Shown: positions 50,684 through 60,131, counted from the first letter of the stretch. The stretch: 64,000 nucleotides of DNA from Burkholderia cepacia (GCF_001039005.1 NZ_LDWR01000050.1:1-64000), one strand, 5' to 3'. The notes: a model not told the origin generated them from the letters alone. Made by a program: numbers and translations.

Positions 50684-52720
50684 ATGCGAGCAGAAAGAAC
50701 TTCTCATTGCGTGGCTTTGGCTTGGATTGGCCTCGTGGGAACCGCTTATGCGGCCGCCATCGTTCCGGACGGCGGTACAGCGACCGCTGTAACTGCGGGC
50801 GTGGGTGGCAGGCAGATCATCAACATCGCCCCTGCGATTGGCGGTGTCTCGAACAACTCCTACTCGTCGTTCAACGTTTCGAAGGCTGGCGCCGACCTGA
50901 ACAACGTCGGCATCAACGCCCGCACGATCGTCAACCAGGTCACGAGCACGAATCCGTCGCTGATCCAGGGCAACGTCAACGTCCTCGGCCCGCGGGCGAA
51001 CGTGATCCTGGCGAATCCGAACGGCGTCACGGTCGACGGCGGAAGCTTCACGAACACGGGCCACGTCGTGCTGTCGACCGGGCAGGTGAGTTTCAACGAT
51101 CTCACGCTTGCTCCTGGCGTCACACAACGCAACGTCGTACTGACGACCAACCGTGGCGGTATAGCGATCGGTCCCGGCGGCCTGTCCGGCACACTCGTCA
51201 ACCTCGACCTGATTGCCAAGCAACTGAGTATCAACGGCCCGGTCACCAACGACTTCACCAGTTCGACGAGCGGCATCCGCGCGATCGTCGGCGACAGCAC
51301 AGCAACCTACGACACCAGTTTTTCGCCGTCCGACAACGGCCACGACTGGCTGATCGGCACGTCGTCGCCGGGGACAAAAAGCAATGTCGTTGCCGTCGAC
51401 ATTACGGCGGCTGGCGGCCTGACGGCCGGTCGCGTCCAGTTGATCGTTACCGACCAGGGTGCAGGCGTCCACAGCCTCGGCAAGATCTATGCGAACGCCG
51501 GCGACGTCGTCATCACGGCAAACGGGGACATTGCACTCGCGGACGGGTCCTTGAAAGCAGAGCGCGACATCGCGCTCACAACGCCCGGCGCCGTGTCGTT
51601 GCAGGGCGCACAGGTGACCGCTGCGAACAACGCGATCGTTCAGGCCGGCAATATCGCACTGTCCGACGACACCACCGGCCCAACGACGCTGAGCGCAGGC
51701 AACACCGTCAACCTGACGAGTAGCGGTGCGATCACCAACACCGGCAGCCTGATTCAGGCAGGCACCACCACGAGCGACGGCACCACGACTGGCGGCGACG
51801 TGATCCTCACCGCCGCAGGCGACATCACGAACCGCTCGAGCGCGAACAACCTCGCGATCATGTTTGCCGCCAACGGCCAGACGAAGCTGACGGCCGGCGG
51901 CAACGTCATCAACGACAACGCTCGCATCCTGTCGAACGGGGCAGTGAGTCTCGCTGCGGCCGGCGACGTGCAGAACATCATTGACCATACCGGCGGCACG
52001 AACGATGGCCAACCGACTGCTTATTCGGATCGCGGCGGCAGCTTCCTGTTCTTCACCCACACGACGAGCGGTTTCAACGTCGACTACGGCACGGTCAGCA
52101 ATCCCGATCAGCTCGCCTACATCGCCGCCGTACACGGCCCGGTGACAATTTCAAGCCGCAACTTCACGAATACCGGCGGGATCGTTCAATCGAACGACGG
52201 CGACGTGAACATCACCGCGCAGAACGTGTTCACCAACGCCGCGGTCTTCACCGGCCAGGCGAGTTATGCACGCAGCTGCTGGATCTTCTGCCACGCCGAC
52301 GCGTCGAGCAACGTCACGCCGTACGGCGGTACGATCCAGGCGGGCGGCAACATCGGCATCAAGGCGGGCACGGTCGCGCGCAACGTCGGCGGCAACGTCT
52401 TCGCGACCGGCGATATCAAGGTCGACGCACCCATCACCTACGCACAGGGTGTGACCGGTTACTCGGCGATCAACCAGCACCGGGGTTTCAAGGCGTTCTT
52501 TGGCAGCACGTGGGCAGAAATCATCGCGATGGACGTCGGTGGCGGTTTTACCGCGAACGGCAGCGTGACGCTGACGGGTGAAGGCGTGATCGACGGCGGC
52601 TCGTTCAGCGGTGGAAAGGGTGTCACGGCGGCCGGCGGCATCACGACCGTGCGCGCGCCGTCGCGCACGCCGGTCCAGATCGACCAGCATCTTGGCCTGA
52701 CGACGTGGTGGTGGCGCTAA
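50684..52720 (+). CDS. short FHA-domain two-partner secretion protein
   Basis: The 678-residue protein has a signal peptide (about 1-24, ending AYAA), then a filamentous-haemagglutinin TPS domain with NPNGV at 111-115. The rest is beta-helix repeats, and it ends abruptly in TTWWWR. It lacks the pretoxin region and variable toxin end of the large protein at 40653, and is a quarter of its length. GAAGG 4-5 bases before the ATG at 50684 supports this start over the ATG at 50660. It is separated by 3 bases from the 44-codon gene and by about 140 from tpsB. It is probably a second substrate of the same transporter, with an adhesin or accessory role rather than a toxin. Confidence 0.85.
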   Translation: MRAERTSHCVALAWIGLVGTAYAAAIVPDGGTATAVTAGVGGRQIINIAPAIGGVSNNSYSSFNVSKAGADLNNVGINARTIVNQVTSTNPSLIQGNVNVLGPRANVILANPNGVTVDGGSFTNTGHVVLSTGQVSFNDLTLAPGVTQRNVVLTTNRGGIAIGPGGLSGTLVNLDLIAKQLSINGPVTNDFTSSTSGIRAIVGDSTATYDTSFSPSDNGHDWLIGTSSPGTKSNVVAVDITAAGGLTAGRVQLIVTDQGAGVHSLGKIYANAGDVVITANGDIALADGSLKAERDIALTTPGAVSLQGAQVTAANNAIVQAGNIALSDDTTGPTTLSAGNTVNLTSSGAITNTGSLIQAGTTTSDGTTTGGDVILTAAGDITNRSSANNLAIMFAANGQTKLTAGGNVINDNARILSNGAVSLAAAGDVQNIIDHTGGTNDGQPTAYSDRGGSFLFFTHTTSGFNVDYGTVSNPDQLAYIAAVHGPVTISSRNFTNTGGIVQSNDGDVNITAQNVFTNAAVFTGQASYARSCWIFCHADASSNVTPYGGTIQAGGNIGIKAGTVARNVGGNVFATGDIKVDAPITYAQGVTGYSAINQHRGFKAFFGSTWAEIIAMDVGGGFTANGSVTLTGEGVIDGGSFSGGKGVTAAGGITTVRAPSRTPVQIDQHLGLTTWWWR

Positions 52721-52723
52721 CGC

Positions 52724-52858
52724 ATGAACTATCGAACAAAAAATCGACTCGGGCTGGCCGTCGTCGTCTTCCTCGCGCTCGTGATCGTCGTGGCCGCAGC
52801 GCAGAACGACGCTATCGGAACGGCCACGTCGACGCTCGGGCACCTGCACGCACAATAA
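52724..52858 (+). CDS. 44-residue single-pass membrane peptide
   Basis: ATG at 52724 starts 3 bases after the short FHA gene and TAA ends 2 bases before the tpsB ATG, filling the gap exactly. The product has a basic start (NYRTKNR), a hydrophobic stretch at about residues 9-26, then a polar tail. It may be a small inner-membrane protein, or an uncleaved signal-like peptide. The tight packing in the operon argues that it is real. No homologue is recognised. Confidence 0.5.
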   Translation: MNYRTKNRLGLAVVVFLALVIVVAAAQNDAIGTATSTLGHLHAQ

Positions 52859-52860
52859 CG

Positions 52861-54660
52861 ATGAAACCACGCGCATTCCCCCGACTGAAGCTGCCGCTGC
52901 TGGTCGCAAGCCTTGCTGCACTCCATCTGCCGGCGCACGCGCAGACTCCGCCCCCGGCCGGCCGGCCCGTGCAGGATCCGGCGCAGCTGATCATCGAACA
53001 ACAGCGCGAGCAGGCGCGCCAGCGACAACTCGTACAACCACCGGCTTCAATCACGGTCGCGCCGACGTCGGAGACGACGCTCGACATTCCGCCGGACACA
53101 CCGGTCAATGCGATCGCCGAATCCGGTCCGATCTTCGCCGTCAAGCAGATCACGCTACAGGCACCCGACGGCAGTGCCTTTCAGCCGCCGAGCAGCGTGT
53201 CCGGCAAAGGGCTCGAGGCAGTGGTCGCGCCGTTCGTCGGTCAGGACCTCGGTTCGCATCGCATCAACGTTCTGTTGAAGAGGATTACCGACGTTTTCGT
53301 CGAACGCGGTTTCGTTACGACGCGCGCGCTGCTCGGCCCGCAGAATCTCGCCACCGGCACGCTGAAGATCACGATTCAGGTCGGGGTGATCGAATCGTTC
53401 ACGATCAATGGCAAGGCGATTCACCGGCTCAAACCGGGCGAGTCAGCGGCGGGCGGCGGCTGGTTCACGGATGCTGGCTACGAGAACGCGTTTCCGACTA
53501 CGTCCGGCGATCCGCTGCGCTTGTCCGATATCGATCAGGGCGTGGCACAGATCAACCGCCTGCGCCGCAACCAGGCGACGGTGCAGATCCTGCCTGGCCA
53601 GAATCCCGGCGAGTCGATTGTAGACATCGGCAACAAATCGGGTGATCGCCTCTACTACACGTTGGGCGTCGACAACTACGGCAGCTCGGCGACAGGCGTG
53701 ACGCGTTATCGCGCAGGCGTCGAAGCCGACAACCTGCTCGGCCTGCAGGAATCGCTGAGCGTGAATTTCCTCGACAGCCTCGACAGCAACGCGATAGTCG
53801 GCTCGTTCGCGGTACCGTTCGGCCGCCATACGTTCAGCTACACGATTTCCGACTCGGAATACCAGCAACTGATCGGCACGACCGCGCTCGAATACGGCCG
53901 CACGCTGTCGCATATCTTCGGCTGGAATTATCTGGTCGGACGCAGCGTGAGCGATATCACCAGCGTAGACACCACGTTGTCGTGGCGTCGCACCGACCGC
54001 GAGGTCAACGGCATCGATCTCGATCCGCAACGCGTGGCGGTGTTGCGCGTCGGCGGCAACTGGCTGCACAAGTTCGTGATGAACGACGCGCAAGGTAATT
54101 TCACGGCCAACGGGGGCGTATCGCAAGGTCTGCCGTGGTTCGGTGCGAACCACGATTTGCATGGCATTGCGCGTGACGAAGCGCACAGCCAGTTCACGAA
54201 AGTCGACGCGACGGCTGCGTTTACGCTGCCGTTACCGAAGGTCGGACGCGCGCTGCTCGCGTATCGGGGCGTATTGAGCGGGCAGTATACGAACGTCGCG
54301 CTGTTCGGTTCTGAGCAGCTTTACCTTGGGGGCATGGATACCGTCCGGGGTTTCCGTTCGGGCGAAATCGCCGGTGATCGTGGTTTCTATTCGCGCAACG
54401 AGCTTGCGTGGGTGAACGCGCCGGCGTGGAAGGACGGCCGGATCGAGCCATACGTGTTCTTCGATGCGGGCAAGGCAAGCCTCGTCGCCACATCGGGTTT
54501 CCCGACATTGGCCGGCGCCGGCGCGGGAGTGCGCGCGCAATGGCAGTGGCACAAGCAATTCCTGTCCGGCGAGGTGCTGGTCGGGCGCGCGTTGACGCAA
54601 CCGGCGGCGCTCGGCTCGAAGGCTACGCTCGTGTTGGCCACATTGAACTGGAATTATTGA
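52861..54660 (+). CDS. TpsB/FhaC-family outer-membrane transporter (CdiB-like)
   Basis: The 599-residue protein has a signal peptide (about 1-27, HLPAHA end), a proline/glutamine-rich N-terminal helix and linker, and POTRA domains (POTRA_2, ShlB type) at about 80-240. A 16-strand beta barrel of the haemolysin activator HlyB/ShlB family follows from about 255, ending LVLATLNWNY with the terminal aromatic needed for Bam insertion. The conserved lid-loop motif VRGF is present (DTVRGFRSGEIAG near 498-510). It exports the TPS proteins encoded at 40653 and 50684 through the outer membrane. No other TpsB gene lies in the window. Confidence 0.9.
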   Translation: MKPRAFPRLKLPLLVASLAALHLPAHAQTPPPAGRPVQDPAQLIIEQQREQARQRQLVQPPASITVAPTSETTLDIPPDTPVNAIAESGPIFAVKQITLQAPDGSAFQPPSSVSGKGLEAVVAPFVGQDLGSHRINVLLKRITDVFVERGFVTTRALLGPQNLATGTLKITIQVGVIESFTINGKAIHRLKPGESAAGGGWFTDAGYENAFPTTSGDPLRLSDIDQGVAQINRLRRNQATVQILPGQNPGESIVDIGNKSGDRLYYTLGVDNYGSSATGVTRYRAGVEADNLLGLQESLSVNFLDSLDSNAIVGSFAVPFGRHTFSYTISDSEYQQLIGTTALEYGRTLSHIFGWNYLVGRSVSDITSVDTTLSWRRTDREVNGIDLDPQRVAVLRVGGNWLHKFVMNDAQGNFTANGGVSQGLPWFGANHDLHGIARDEAHSQFTKVDATAAFTLPLPKVGRALLAYRGVLSGQYTNVALFGSEQLYLGGMDTVRGFRSGEIAGDRGFYSRNELAWVNAPAWKDGRIEPYVFFDAGKASLVATSGFPTLAGAGAGVRAQWQWHKQFLSGEVLVGRALTQPAALGSKATLVLATLNWNY

Positions 54661-54699
54661 TCGACGCGCACCGTTCTCTCGCGGAGCGGTCGCATGCGG

Positions 54700-54717
54700 G
54701 CGAAGACAAGTCTTCGC
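54700..54717 (+). terminator. possible hairpin attenuator after tpsB
   Basis: A 7-bp stem GCGAAGA/TCTTCGC (54700-54706 and 54711-54717) with a 4-base loop is followed by GCGCCTTTCC. The T-run is short, so full termination is doubtful. It may reduce read-through from tpsB into the isomerase gene. Confidence 0.3.
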
Positions 54718-54744
54718 GCCTTTCCATCCGAAGACGGAACGAAG

Positions 54745-55587
54745 ATGAAAACGAAACTGATGCCTGCGCTGATTGCAATGGCACTCGCCGGTGCACTGAC
54801 CGGTACCGCATCCGCGCAGACGGCGGCTGCATCGCAGCCGGCGAACACCGTTGCGACGGTGAACGGGACGGCGATCACGCAGGCGGAAGTCGATGCCGTG
54901 TTGCGGGCCTCGAGGCAACCCGACACGCCGCAGGTGCGTCAGGCGATCAAGAATCAACTGATTACGCGCGTGTTGATCCAGCAGGCCGCCGAGAAGGCAA
55001 ATTACGGCAGCAAGCCGGAAGTCCAGACGGCGATGCAGGTGGCGAAGGCGAATGCGGAGACCCAGCTCTATCTGAAAGACAACGTGAAACCCGACCCGGT
55101 AACGGATGCGCAGGTGAAGTCGCGCTACGACGAGATCGTCGCGTCGCTCGGGAAGGACGAGTACAAGCCGCGGCTGATCGTCGTTCAGGATGCAGCGACG
55201 GCCGCGACCGTGCTGAGCGAGTTGAAGGCAGGCAAATCGTTTGAAGGTCTTGCACGCCAGTACAGCATCGCGCCGAGCCGCGGGGCCGGCGGTGAGTTGC
55301 CGTGGACGAGCTTCAAGACGCCGGCGACGGAAGGCAAGACGTCCGGTTTGCCGGTCGCGATCGCGCAGGCGCTCGAAACGCTGCCGGTGGGCGCGGTCAC
55401 GCCCTCGTCGATCCCGATCGATGGGGCGCGAGCGATCGTGAAACTCGATGCGAAGCGGCCGACACAGGTGCCGCCGTTCCCGCAGGCACAAGCAACGATT
55501 CGCCAGCAACTGGAGGCGCTCGCACTGGAAAAGGCGAGTGCGCAGCTCGTTGGCGGATTGTTGAAGAACGCGACGATCCAGCAGTAG
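54745..55587 (+). CDS. exported parvulin-type peptidyl-prolyl isomerase
   Basis: The 280-residue protein has a signal peptide (about 1-25, ASA-Q cleavage), an N-terminal SurA-like chaperone helix bundle (NGTAITQAEVDAVLR near 37-51) and a parvulin domain at about 145-240 (YKPRLIVVQDAATAATVLSELKAGKSFEGLARQYS, then GGELPW), and an alpha-helical C-terminus. Some parvulin active-site residues appear weakly conserved, so chaperone activity may dominate. In Bordetella the periplasmic parvulin Par27 assists FHA secretion; position after tpsB suggests the same role for this protein. The ATG at 54745 is chosen over 54694 because the signal peptide begins there. Confidence 0.85.
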   Translation: MKTKLMPALIAMALAGALTGTASAQTAAASQPANTVATVNGTAITQAEVDAVLRASRQPDTPQVRQAIKNQLITRVLIQQAAEKANYGSKPEVQTAMQVAKANAETQLYLKDNVKPDPVTDAQVKSRYDEIVASLGKDEYKPRLIVVQDAATAATVLSELKAGKSFEGLARQYSIAPSRGAGGELPWTSFKTPATEGKTSGLPVAIAQALETLPVGAVTPSSIPIDGARAIVKLDAKRPTQVPPFPQAQATIRQQLEALALEKASAQLVGGLLKNATIQQ

Positions 55588-55700
55588 ACGAAACCGTCGA
55601 TGTAGCGCAAGCGGCGGTCAGGGATGCGGCGCGGCCGAGGTTATCGGCGGCCTGCCCCCGAACTGTAAAATATGAGATCACGCGTTCGAATTTCGACTTT

Positions 55701-57089
55701 ATGAAAATAAAAACAGGCCTTTTCGGGGTGTTGCTGTCCATCGCGACCGCAACAGCATATGGATTGGGCGCGCAGAGCGCGCCTGCGGAGCCGGCCGCAT
55801 CCGCGCCGGCGGCGAATCCGGCGGTCAACCTGACGCCGGCCCAGATCGCGGAACGGGCGCGTGCATTCGTTGCGCAATCCGGCGTGGATCCCGATTCCGA
55901 AAACGGGCAGATCATGGTCACCTGGTTCGTCGGGGTCGTGCAGAATCCGGGCTATCTTGAGAGACTGCGCAACCTGCGCGGCAAATCGGTCATGGGCGGG
56001 GAAACGATACTGCCACCGGCCGACCGGCTGCGGTTTCTACGATTGATGAACGACATCGCGGGCGAATCGCGCAACGGTTGCGAGATGTCGAAGCTGACCG
56101 GCGGCAATCTGGCGTCGGTGGCGAAGACGTCTTCGCCGAAGATGCTGCGGAGCATATTCGAATTGATGGACCTCGTCGGCGCGCGCAACGGCTTGCCGAC
56201 CGGCGACGCCGAGCACTACACCGTAGCCGAACTGCTCGAAGTCGATGCGCGTATCGATGCGATCGACGTGCCGCCATGGCTTGCAAAGCAAGACAAGCCG
56301 AGCACGTGTGCGCTGATCCAGTTCGCAGTCGACGCGCTCGACAAGCTGCCGGAGCCGGAACAGCGACGTGCAACCTATGAACTCTTCAAGTTTATCGCCG
56401 ACGGCAAGACGGCGGCCGAGACGGTGCTTGCCGATCCCGCCGCGTATCAGGACGAGGTGTTCGACGAACGACGCCTGCCGGATGCGATTCGCAGCCAGTT
56501 GCCGCCGGACGGGAGCCGGCCGCTTCCGTATTCGCGCCTGGTCGTGGACGGCGAATGGGTGAACAAGACGACGCCGAAGGCCGCAGGGCCGTATGTCGAC
56601 ACCTATGTCAATCGACGAAACAACGGCGTGGTCATCGAGCTGATGACCACGAAAGATGCGTCGGGGAACTCGCGCTGGGCGGATTTCGACATGGGGTATG
56701 GACTCGCGGACCTGATGACCCAGATCGTGCGCGGGCCTCGCTCCGCAACAATGCTCGGCGTACAAACGAACACTTCGGCGATCGCGCTGGCGAACGAACC
56801 GATGACGGAAGGCAAGCGCTTCGAGATTGCATTGCCGCAACCGTCGCGGCATGGCCAACGGGTCCGACGATGCGAAATCGGCAAGACGGAACCCGCGTCG
56901 ACGGTCTTCGGTACGTTGACGGGCGATGCCGTCAATCTCGATTGCAGCGAGGTCCACAAGGACGGCAAGACGGTTCGCGTTCGCTCCGCATGGCTGGCCG
57001 ACTACGGGATCGAATTGAGCAAGACGATCGACGACGAGGCCGGCAGAACCGACGTCATCATCAAGAACGTCACGATCGTGAAGCCATGA
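55701..57089 (+). CDS. uncharacterised exported protein
   Basis: The 462-residue protein has a signal peptide (about 1-22, AYG-LGAQ region), an alanine/proline-rich linker to about 45, and a mixed alpha/beta body. That body has no domain I recognise, though it contains NGCEMSKLTGGNL, DKPSTCALIQFAVDAL and MGYGLADLMTQIVRGPRSATML. Four cysteines in the mature part could form disulphides, consistent with the periplasm. There is no strong ribosome site. It overlaps the SEL1-repeat gene by four bases (57086-57089, ATGA), so the two are co-translated and probably act together. Function unknown; context suggests an accessory of the two-partner secretion system. Confidence 0.7.
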   Translation: MKIKTGLFGVLLSIATATAYGLGAQSAPAEPAASAPAANPAVNLTPAQIAERARAFVAQSGVDPDSENGQIMVTWFVGVVQNPGYLERLRNLRGKSVMGGETILPPADRLRFLRLMNDIAGESRNGCEMSKLTGGNLASVAKTSSPKMLRSIFELMDLVGARNGLPTGDAEHYTVAELLEVDARIDAIDVPPWLAKQDKPSTCALIQFAVDALDKLPEPEQRRATYELFKFIADGKTAAETVLADPAAYQDEVFDERRLPDAIRSQLPPDGSRPLPYSRLVVDGEWVNKTTPKAAGPYVDTYVNRRNNGVVIELMTTKDASGNSRWADFDMGYGLADLMTQIVRGPRSATMLGVQTNTSAIALANEPMTEGKRFEIALPQPSRHGQRVRRCEIGKTEPASTVFGTLTGDAVNLDCSEVHKDGKTVRVRSAWLADYGIELSKTIDDEAGRTDVIIKNVTIVKP

Positions 57090-59968
57090 GGCCGGTGGGC
57101 AAACCTCGGCCGCGCGTTCCGGCGGTGCGGCGTATCGACTGCGTCGGGCCCGCGCTGAAATGGTCTATCGGAGCCGCAGGGTTGATGGCGGGGCTGACCA
57201 TCGGGTTCGGCAGCGCCGCTGCGCCTCGGCCCGGGCCGCTGCCTGCCGCGATGCCGACAATGCAACGCGCCGTGTCCGTTTCCGTCCACGACGACACGAC
57301 GCCATGCGTACTGGCGCTGAACGCGCGGTTCGACAGCCTCCTGCTGAAGGACAAACCCGCGCAGATTCGCAGCCTTTGCCGGCAGGAAGCCGAGGCCGGT
57401 AACCTGACGGCACGCGCGCTCTACGGGCAGATGGTGCTTCATGGCTACGCGGCCCGCCCCGACCTGAAACGCGGGATGACGATCCTCGAATCGGCGGCGA
57501 GCGACGGTTCGACGCTGGCCAAGCGCGCACTCGGCTATCTCTACTACGACGGTGTCGCGCTGCCGCGGAACTATGCGACGGCATACGCATGGTTCGCGTC
57601 GGCGGCGCGCGACGGCGACACAGCATCGGCCAACCAGCTCGGCGGGATGAATGCCGACGGCGACGGGCAACCGGCCGACAATGCGGCCGCCTACCGGTAC
57701 TTCGTGAAGGCCGCCGAGGGCGGGTCGGCAGCGGGCGCGGCGAACGCGGGGAAATTCGCGCTGGCCGGGCGCGGGGTGGCGCGCGACCCGGTGGTCGCGG
57801 CGGCGTGGCTGTCGCGCGCCGCAGCGGGCGGCCAGGCGGACGGGCAATTCGCGCTCGGCCTGATGCTGATCCGGGGCGACGGCGTGCCGCGCGATGTCGA
57901 ACAGGGGACGGCGTGGCTGCGCGCCGCGGCGGACCAGAACCACACCGAAGCGCAGGCGGTGCTGGGAAATCTCTATCTCGCGGGTATCGGCGTGCCGCGC
58001 GACGCGCAGCGCGGCTTCAGCCTGATTTCGGCCGCGGCGCGTGCCGGCTCGACCTACGCGCAGCGCAGGCTCGGCGAACTGTATGGAAGCGGGACGGGTG
58101 TGCCGCGCGACGACGCGAAGGCGCGCGACTGGTACCGCAAAGCGGCGCTCGCCGGCGATACGCGGGCGCGTTACGCACTGGCGAACCTCTATCTGTTCGG
58201 CCGTGGCGGTCCGGTCGACAAGGAGGCCGCGTTGGGATGGATGCAGGGCGCGGCCGACGATGGGCTGGCGCTCGCGCAGAACGATCTCGGCGCAATGCTG
58301 CACAACGGTCTGGGGACGCAGCCGGATCCCGTCGCCGCCAAACCGTGGTTTGAAAAAGCCGATGCGCAGGGCAACGGCGCCGCGGCGGCCAATCTCGCGC
58401 GTTACGCGGCACGCGGCGACGGTGAGCCGGCGGATATGCGCAAGGCCTTTCGGCTGGCCACGCGCGGCGCGGATCGCGGTGACGAAGCGTCCGCACTGAT
58501 GGCCGCCAACATGGCATGGCGCGGAGAAGGCACGAGCGTCGACCGGACGCAGGCGATGCAGTGGTTCCGGTTTGCCGCGGACCACGGCAACATCGAGGCG
58601 GCGCGGTGGGTCGGCTATCAGTACCTGACGGGTACCGTCGGCGTGCCGCGCGACGAGCAGACGGGATTGCGCTACCTGAAGCAGGCCGCCGACGCCGGTG
58701 ATCCGGCCGCTGGCGTATCGGCCGGGTTCTACCTGAGTGAGCACCACACGTCGTTCGCGGGCAGGACGGGGCTTCAATGGCTGGAGGACCTCGCGAGCCG
58801 CAAGGTGCCTGGCGCGTATTCGGCGCTGGGCTCGGTGTACTGGCGCGGGCAGCCGGCGATCGCATTCGACTGGTTCTCGCGCGGGGCGAAGCTGGGCGAC
58901 GCTGCATCGCAGGCGATGCTATGCACGATGTATCTGGATGGGAATGGCACGCCGCGCCTTCCGGCCGAGGCTGCGCGCTGGTGCCGCACGGCCGCCGGCA
59001 GCAATGTCGGTGCGATGCGTGTCCTTGCGTCGGCCGATAGCGGCCTCGTTGCCGCGGACGAGCGGGCGTACTGGCAATGGAAACTCGCGGATCGCGGCGA
59101 GCCGGCGTATCAGTCGTCGCTCGGCGATGCGTACGATCTGGGCGACGGCGTCCCGGTGGACTTCGATGCGGCGACGTACTGGTTTCGCCGGGCGGCCGAG
59201 CAGGGGAACGTGTCGGCGCAAGGGTCGCTCGCGTGGCATTTGTCCACCGGGCTCGGCGGTCGCACCGACGACTACGAAGCGTTCGCGTGGGCACTGCGTG
59301 CCGCGCCGACGAGCACCGAGGCGAAGCGGATGGTGGGAGTCGCCTATCTGCACGGCCGCGGCGTCGCGCGTGATCCGAAGGAAGCGTCCACGTGGCTCAC
59401 CAGTGCGGCTTCTGCCGGATCGCAGTGGGCGGAAAGCGATCTTGCACTGATGTACGAAACGGGCGACGGTGTGCCCCGGGACGAAACGGTCGCAATGGAC
59501 TGGCATCGCCGCGCGGCGCGACGTGGCTCGGCGGTATCCGAGATCGCGCTTGCGCTGCGCAGCCTCGCGCCGGCAATGGACACGGGGCTGTCGGCCGGAG
59601 AGAAGCGCTGGCTGGTGCCGGCCGATCCGGCTGCCACGCTATGGAGCGATTCGCCCGTCAGCGCGGCCGCGGCTGCCAATCGCCAGTGGGATGGGCTGTC
59701 GAGCCTGAACGAGGCGTTGCTCGGGGATCCGTTCATGCAGTATGCGGTCGGCATGCGGTTCCTGACCGGCAACGGTCTGCCAAGAGACAGGGCCCTTGGC
59801 GCAGCGTGGATCGCGCGTTCGCGCGCGAGTTTTGATGCCATATCTGGTCTGGGGCAGTATGGCGCTGCTGCGGCACTCGTCGAGGCGCGAATCGCTCAGC
59901 GACTTGATGACGGGGAAAAACAGCGTGCCGCCGATATTGCCGGGAATCTGATCTCGACGTTACCGTGA
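57086..59968 (+). CDS. large SEL1/TPR-like repeat protein
   Basis: The 960-residue protein has one hydrophobic N-terminal segment (about 26-46, preceded by basic residues, a signal anchor or peptide). About twenty SEL1-type repeats then run from near residue 85 to the end, each with G-DGVPRD-x-x-x-A and a W-x-x-x-AA-x-x-G partner helix. SEL1 arrays form solenoid scaffolds for protein-protein contacts, usually in the periplasm when exported. The start overlaps the preceding unknown gene (ATGA). With its partner it could act as a scaffold or maturation factor for the secreted FHA proteins; there is no direct sequence evidence for a substrate. It ends about 80 bases before a displaced dehydrogenase fragment. 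Confidence 0.8.
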   Translation: MRPVGKPRPRVPAVRRIDCVGPALKWSIGAAGLMAGLTIGFGSAAAPRPGPLPAAMPTMQRAVSVSVHDDTTPCVLALNARFDSLLLKDKPAQIRSLCRQEAEAGNLTARALYGQMVLHGYAARPDLKRGMTILESAASDGSTLAKRALGYLYYDGVALPRNYATAYAWFASAARDGDTASANQLGGMNADGDGQPADNAAAYRYFVKAAEGGSAAGAANAGKFALAGRGVARDPVVAAAWLSRAAAGGQADGQFALGLMLIRGDGVPRDVEQGTAWLRAAADQNHTEAQAVLGNLYLAGIGVPRDAQRGFSLISAAARAGSTYAQRRLGELYGSGTGVPRDDAKARDWYRKAALAGDTRARYALANLYLFGRGGPVDKEAALGWMQGAADDGLALAQNDLGAMLHNGLGTQPDPVAAKPWFEKADAQGNGAAAANLARYAARGDGEPADMRKAFRLATRGADRGDEASALMAANMAWRGEGTSVDRTQAMQWFRFAADHGNIEAARWVGYQYLTGTVGVPRDEQTGLRYLKQAADAGDPAAGVSAGFYLSEHHTSFAGRTGLQWLEDLASRKVPGAYSALGSVYWRGQPAIAFDWFSRGAKLGDAASQAMLCTMYLDGNGTPRLPAEAARWCRTAAGSNVGAMRVLASADSGLVAADERAYWQWKLADRGEPAYQSSLGDAYDLGDGVPVDFDAATYWFRRAAEQGNVSAQGSLAWHLSTGLGGRTDDYEAFAWALRAAPTSTEAKRMVGVAYLHGRGVARDPKEASTWLTSAASAGSQWAESDLALMYETGDGVPRDETVAMDWHRRAARRGSAVSEIALALRSLAPAMDTGLSAGEKRWLVPADPAATLWSDSPVSAAAAANRQWDGLSSLNEALLGDPFMQYAVGMRFLTGNGLPRDRALGAAWIARSRASFDAISGLGQYGAAAALVEARIAQRLDDGEKQRAADIAGNLISTLP

Positions 59969-60047
59969 CCATGGCTGGCGACAGAGAACCGGATGATGTG
60001 TCCGGGAGAACGAGGGGATGATCAGGATAATGAAATAACCCTTCAAG

Positions 60048-60124
60048 ATGATGGACGTGCTCGTGAAAGACTTCGGCGATCCGAAGTATCGTGCGCGCCC
60101 GTTCCTGCGCGAGATGGGGGCGGC
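60048..60124 (+). pseudogene. fragment duplicating the 3' part of the 3-hydroxybutyryl-CoA dehydrogenase gene
   Basis: Bases 60051-60124 align without gaps to 35929-36002 in the dehydrogenase gene; by eye 67 of 74 bases match. The translated piece MDVLVKDFGDPKYRAR corresponds to MDVFVKDFGDPKYRAC. No other part of the gene is present on either side. The neighbouring sequence (59969-60047 and 60125-60131) is non-coding. It is a relic of a second paralogue or of a recombination event between two dehydrogenase copies. Confidence 0.75.
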
Positions 60125-60131
60125 GTGCGAT

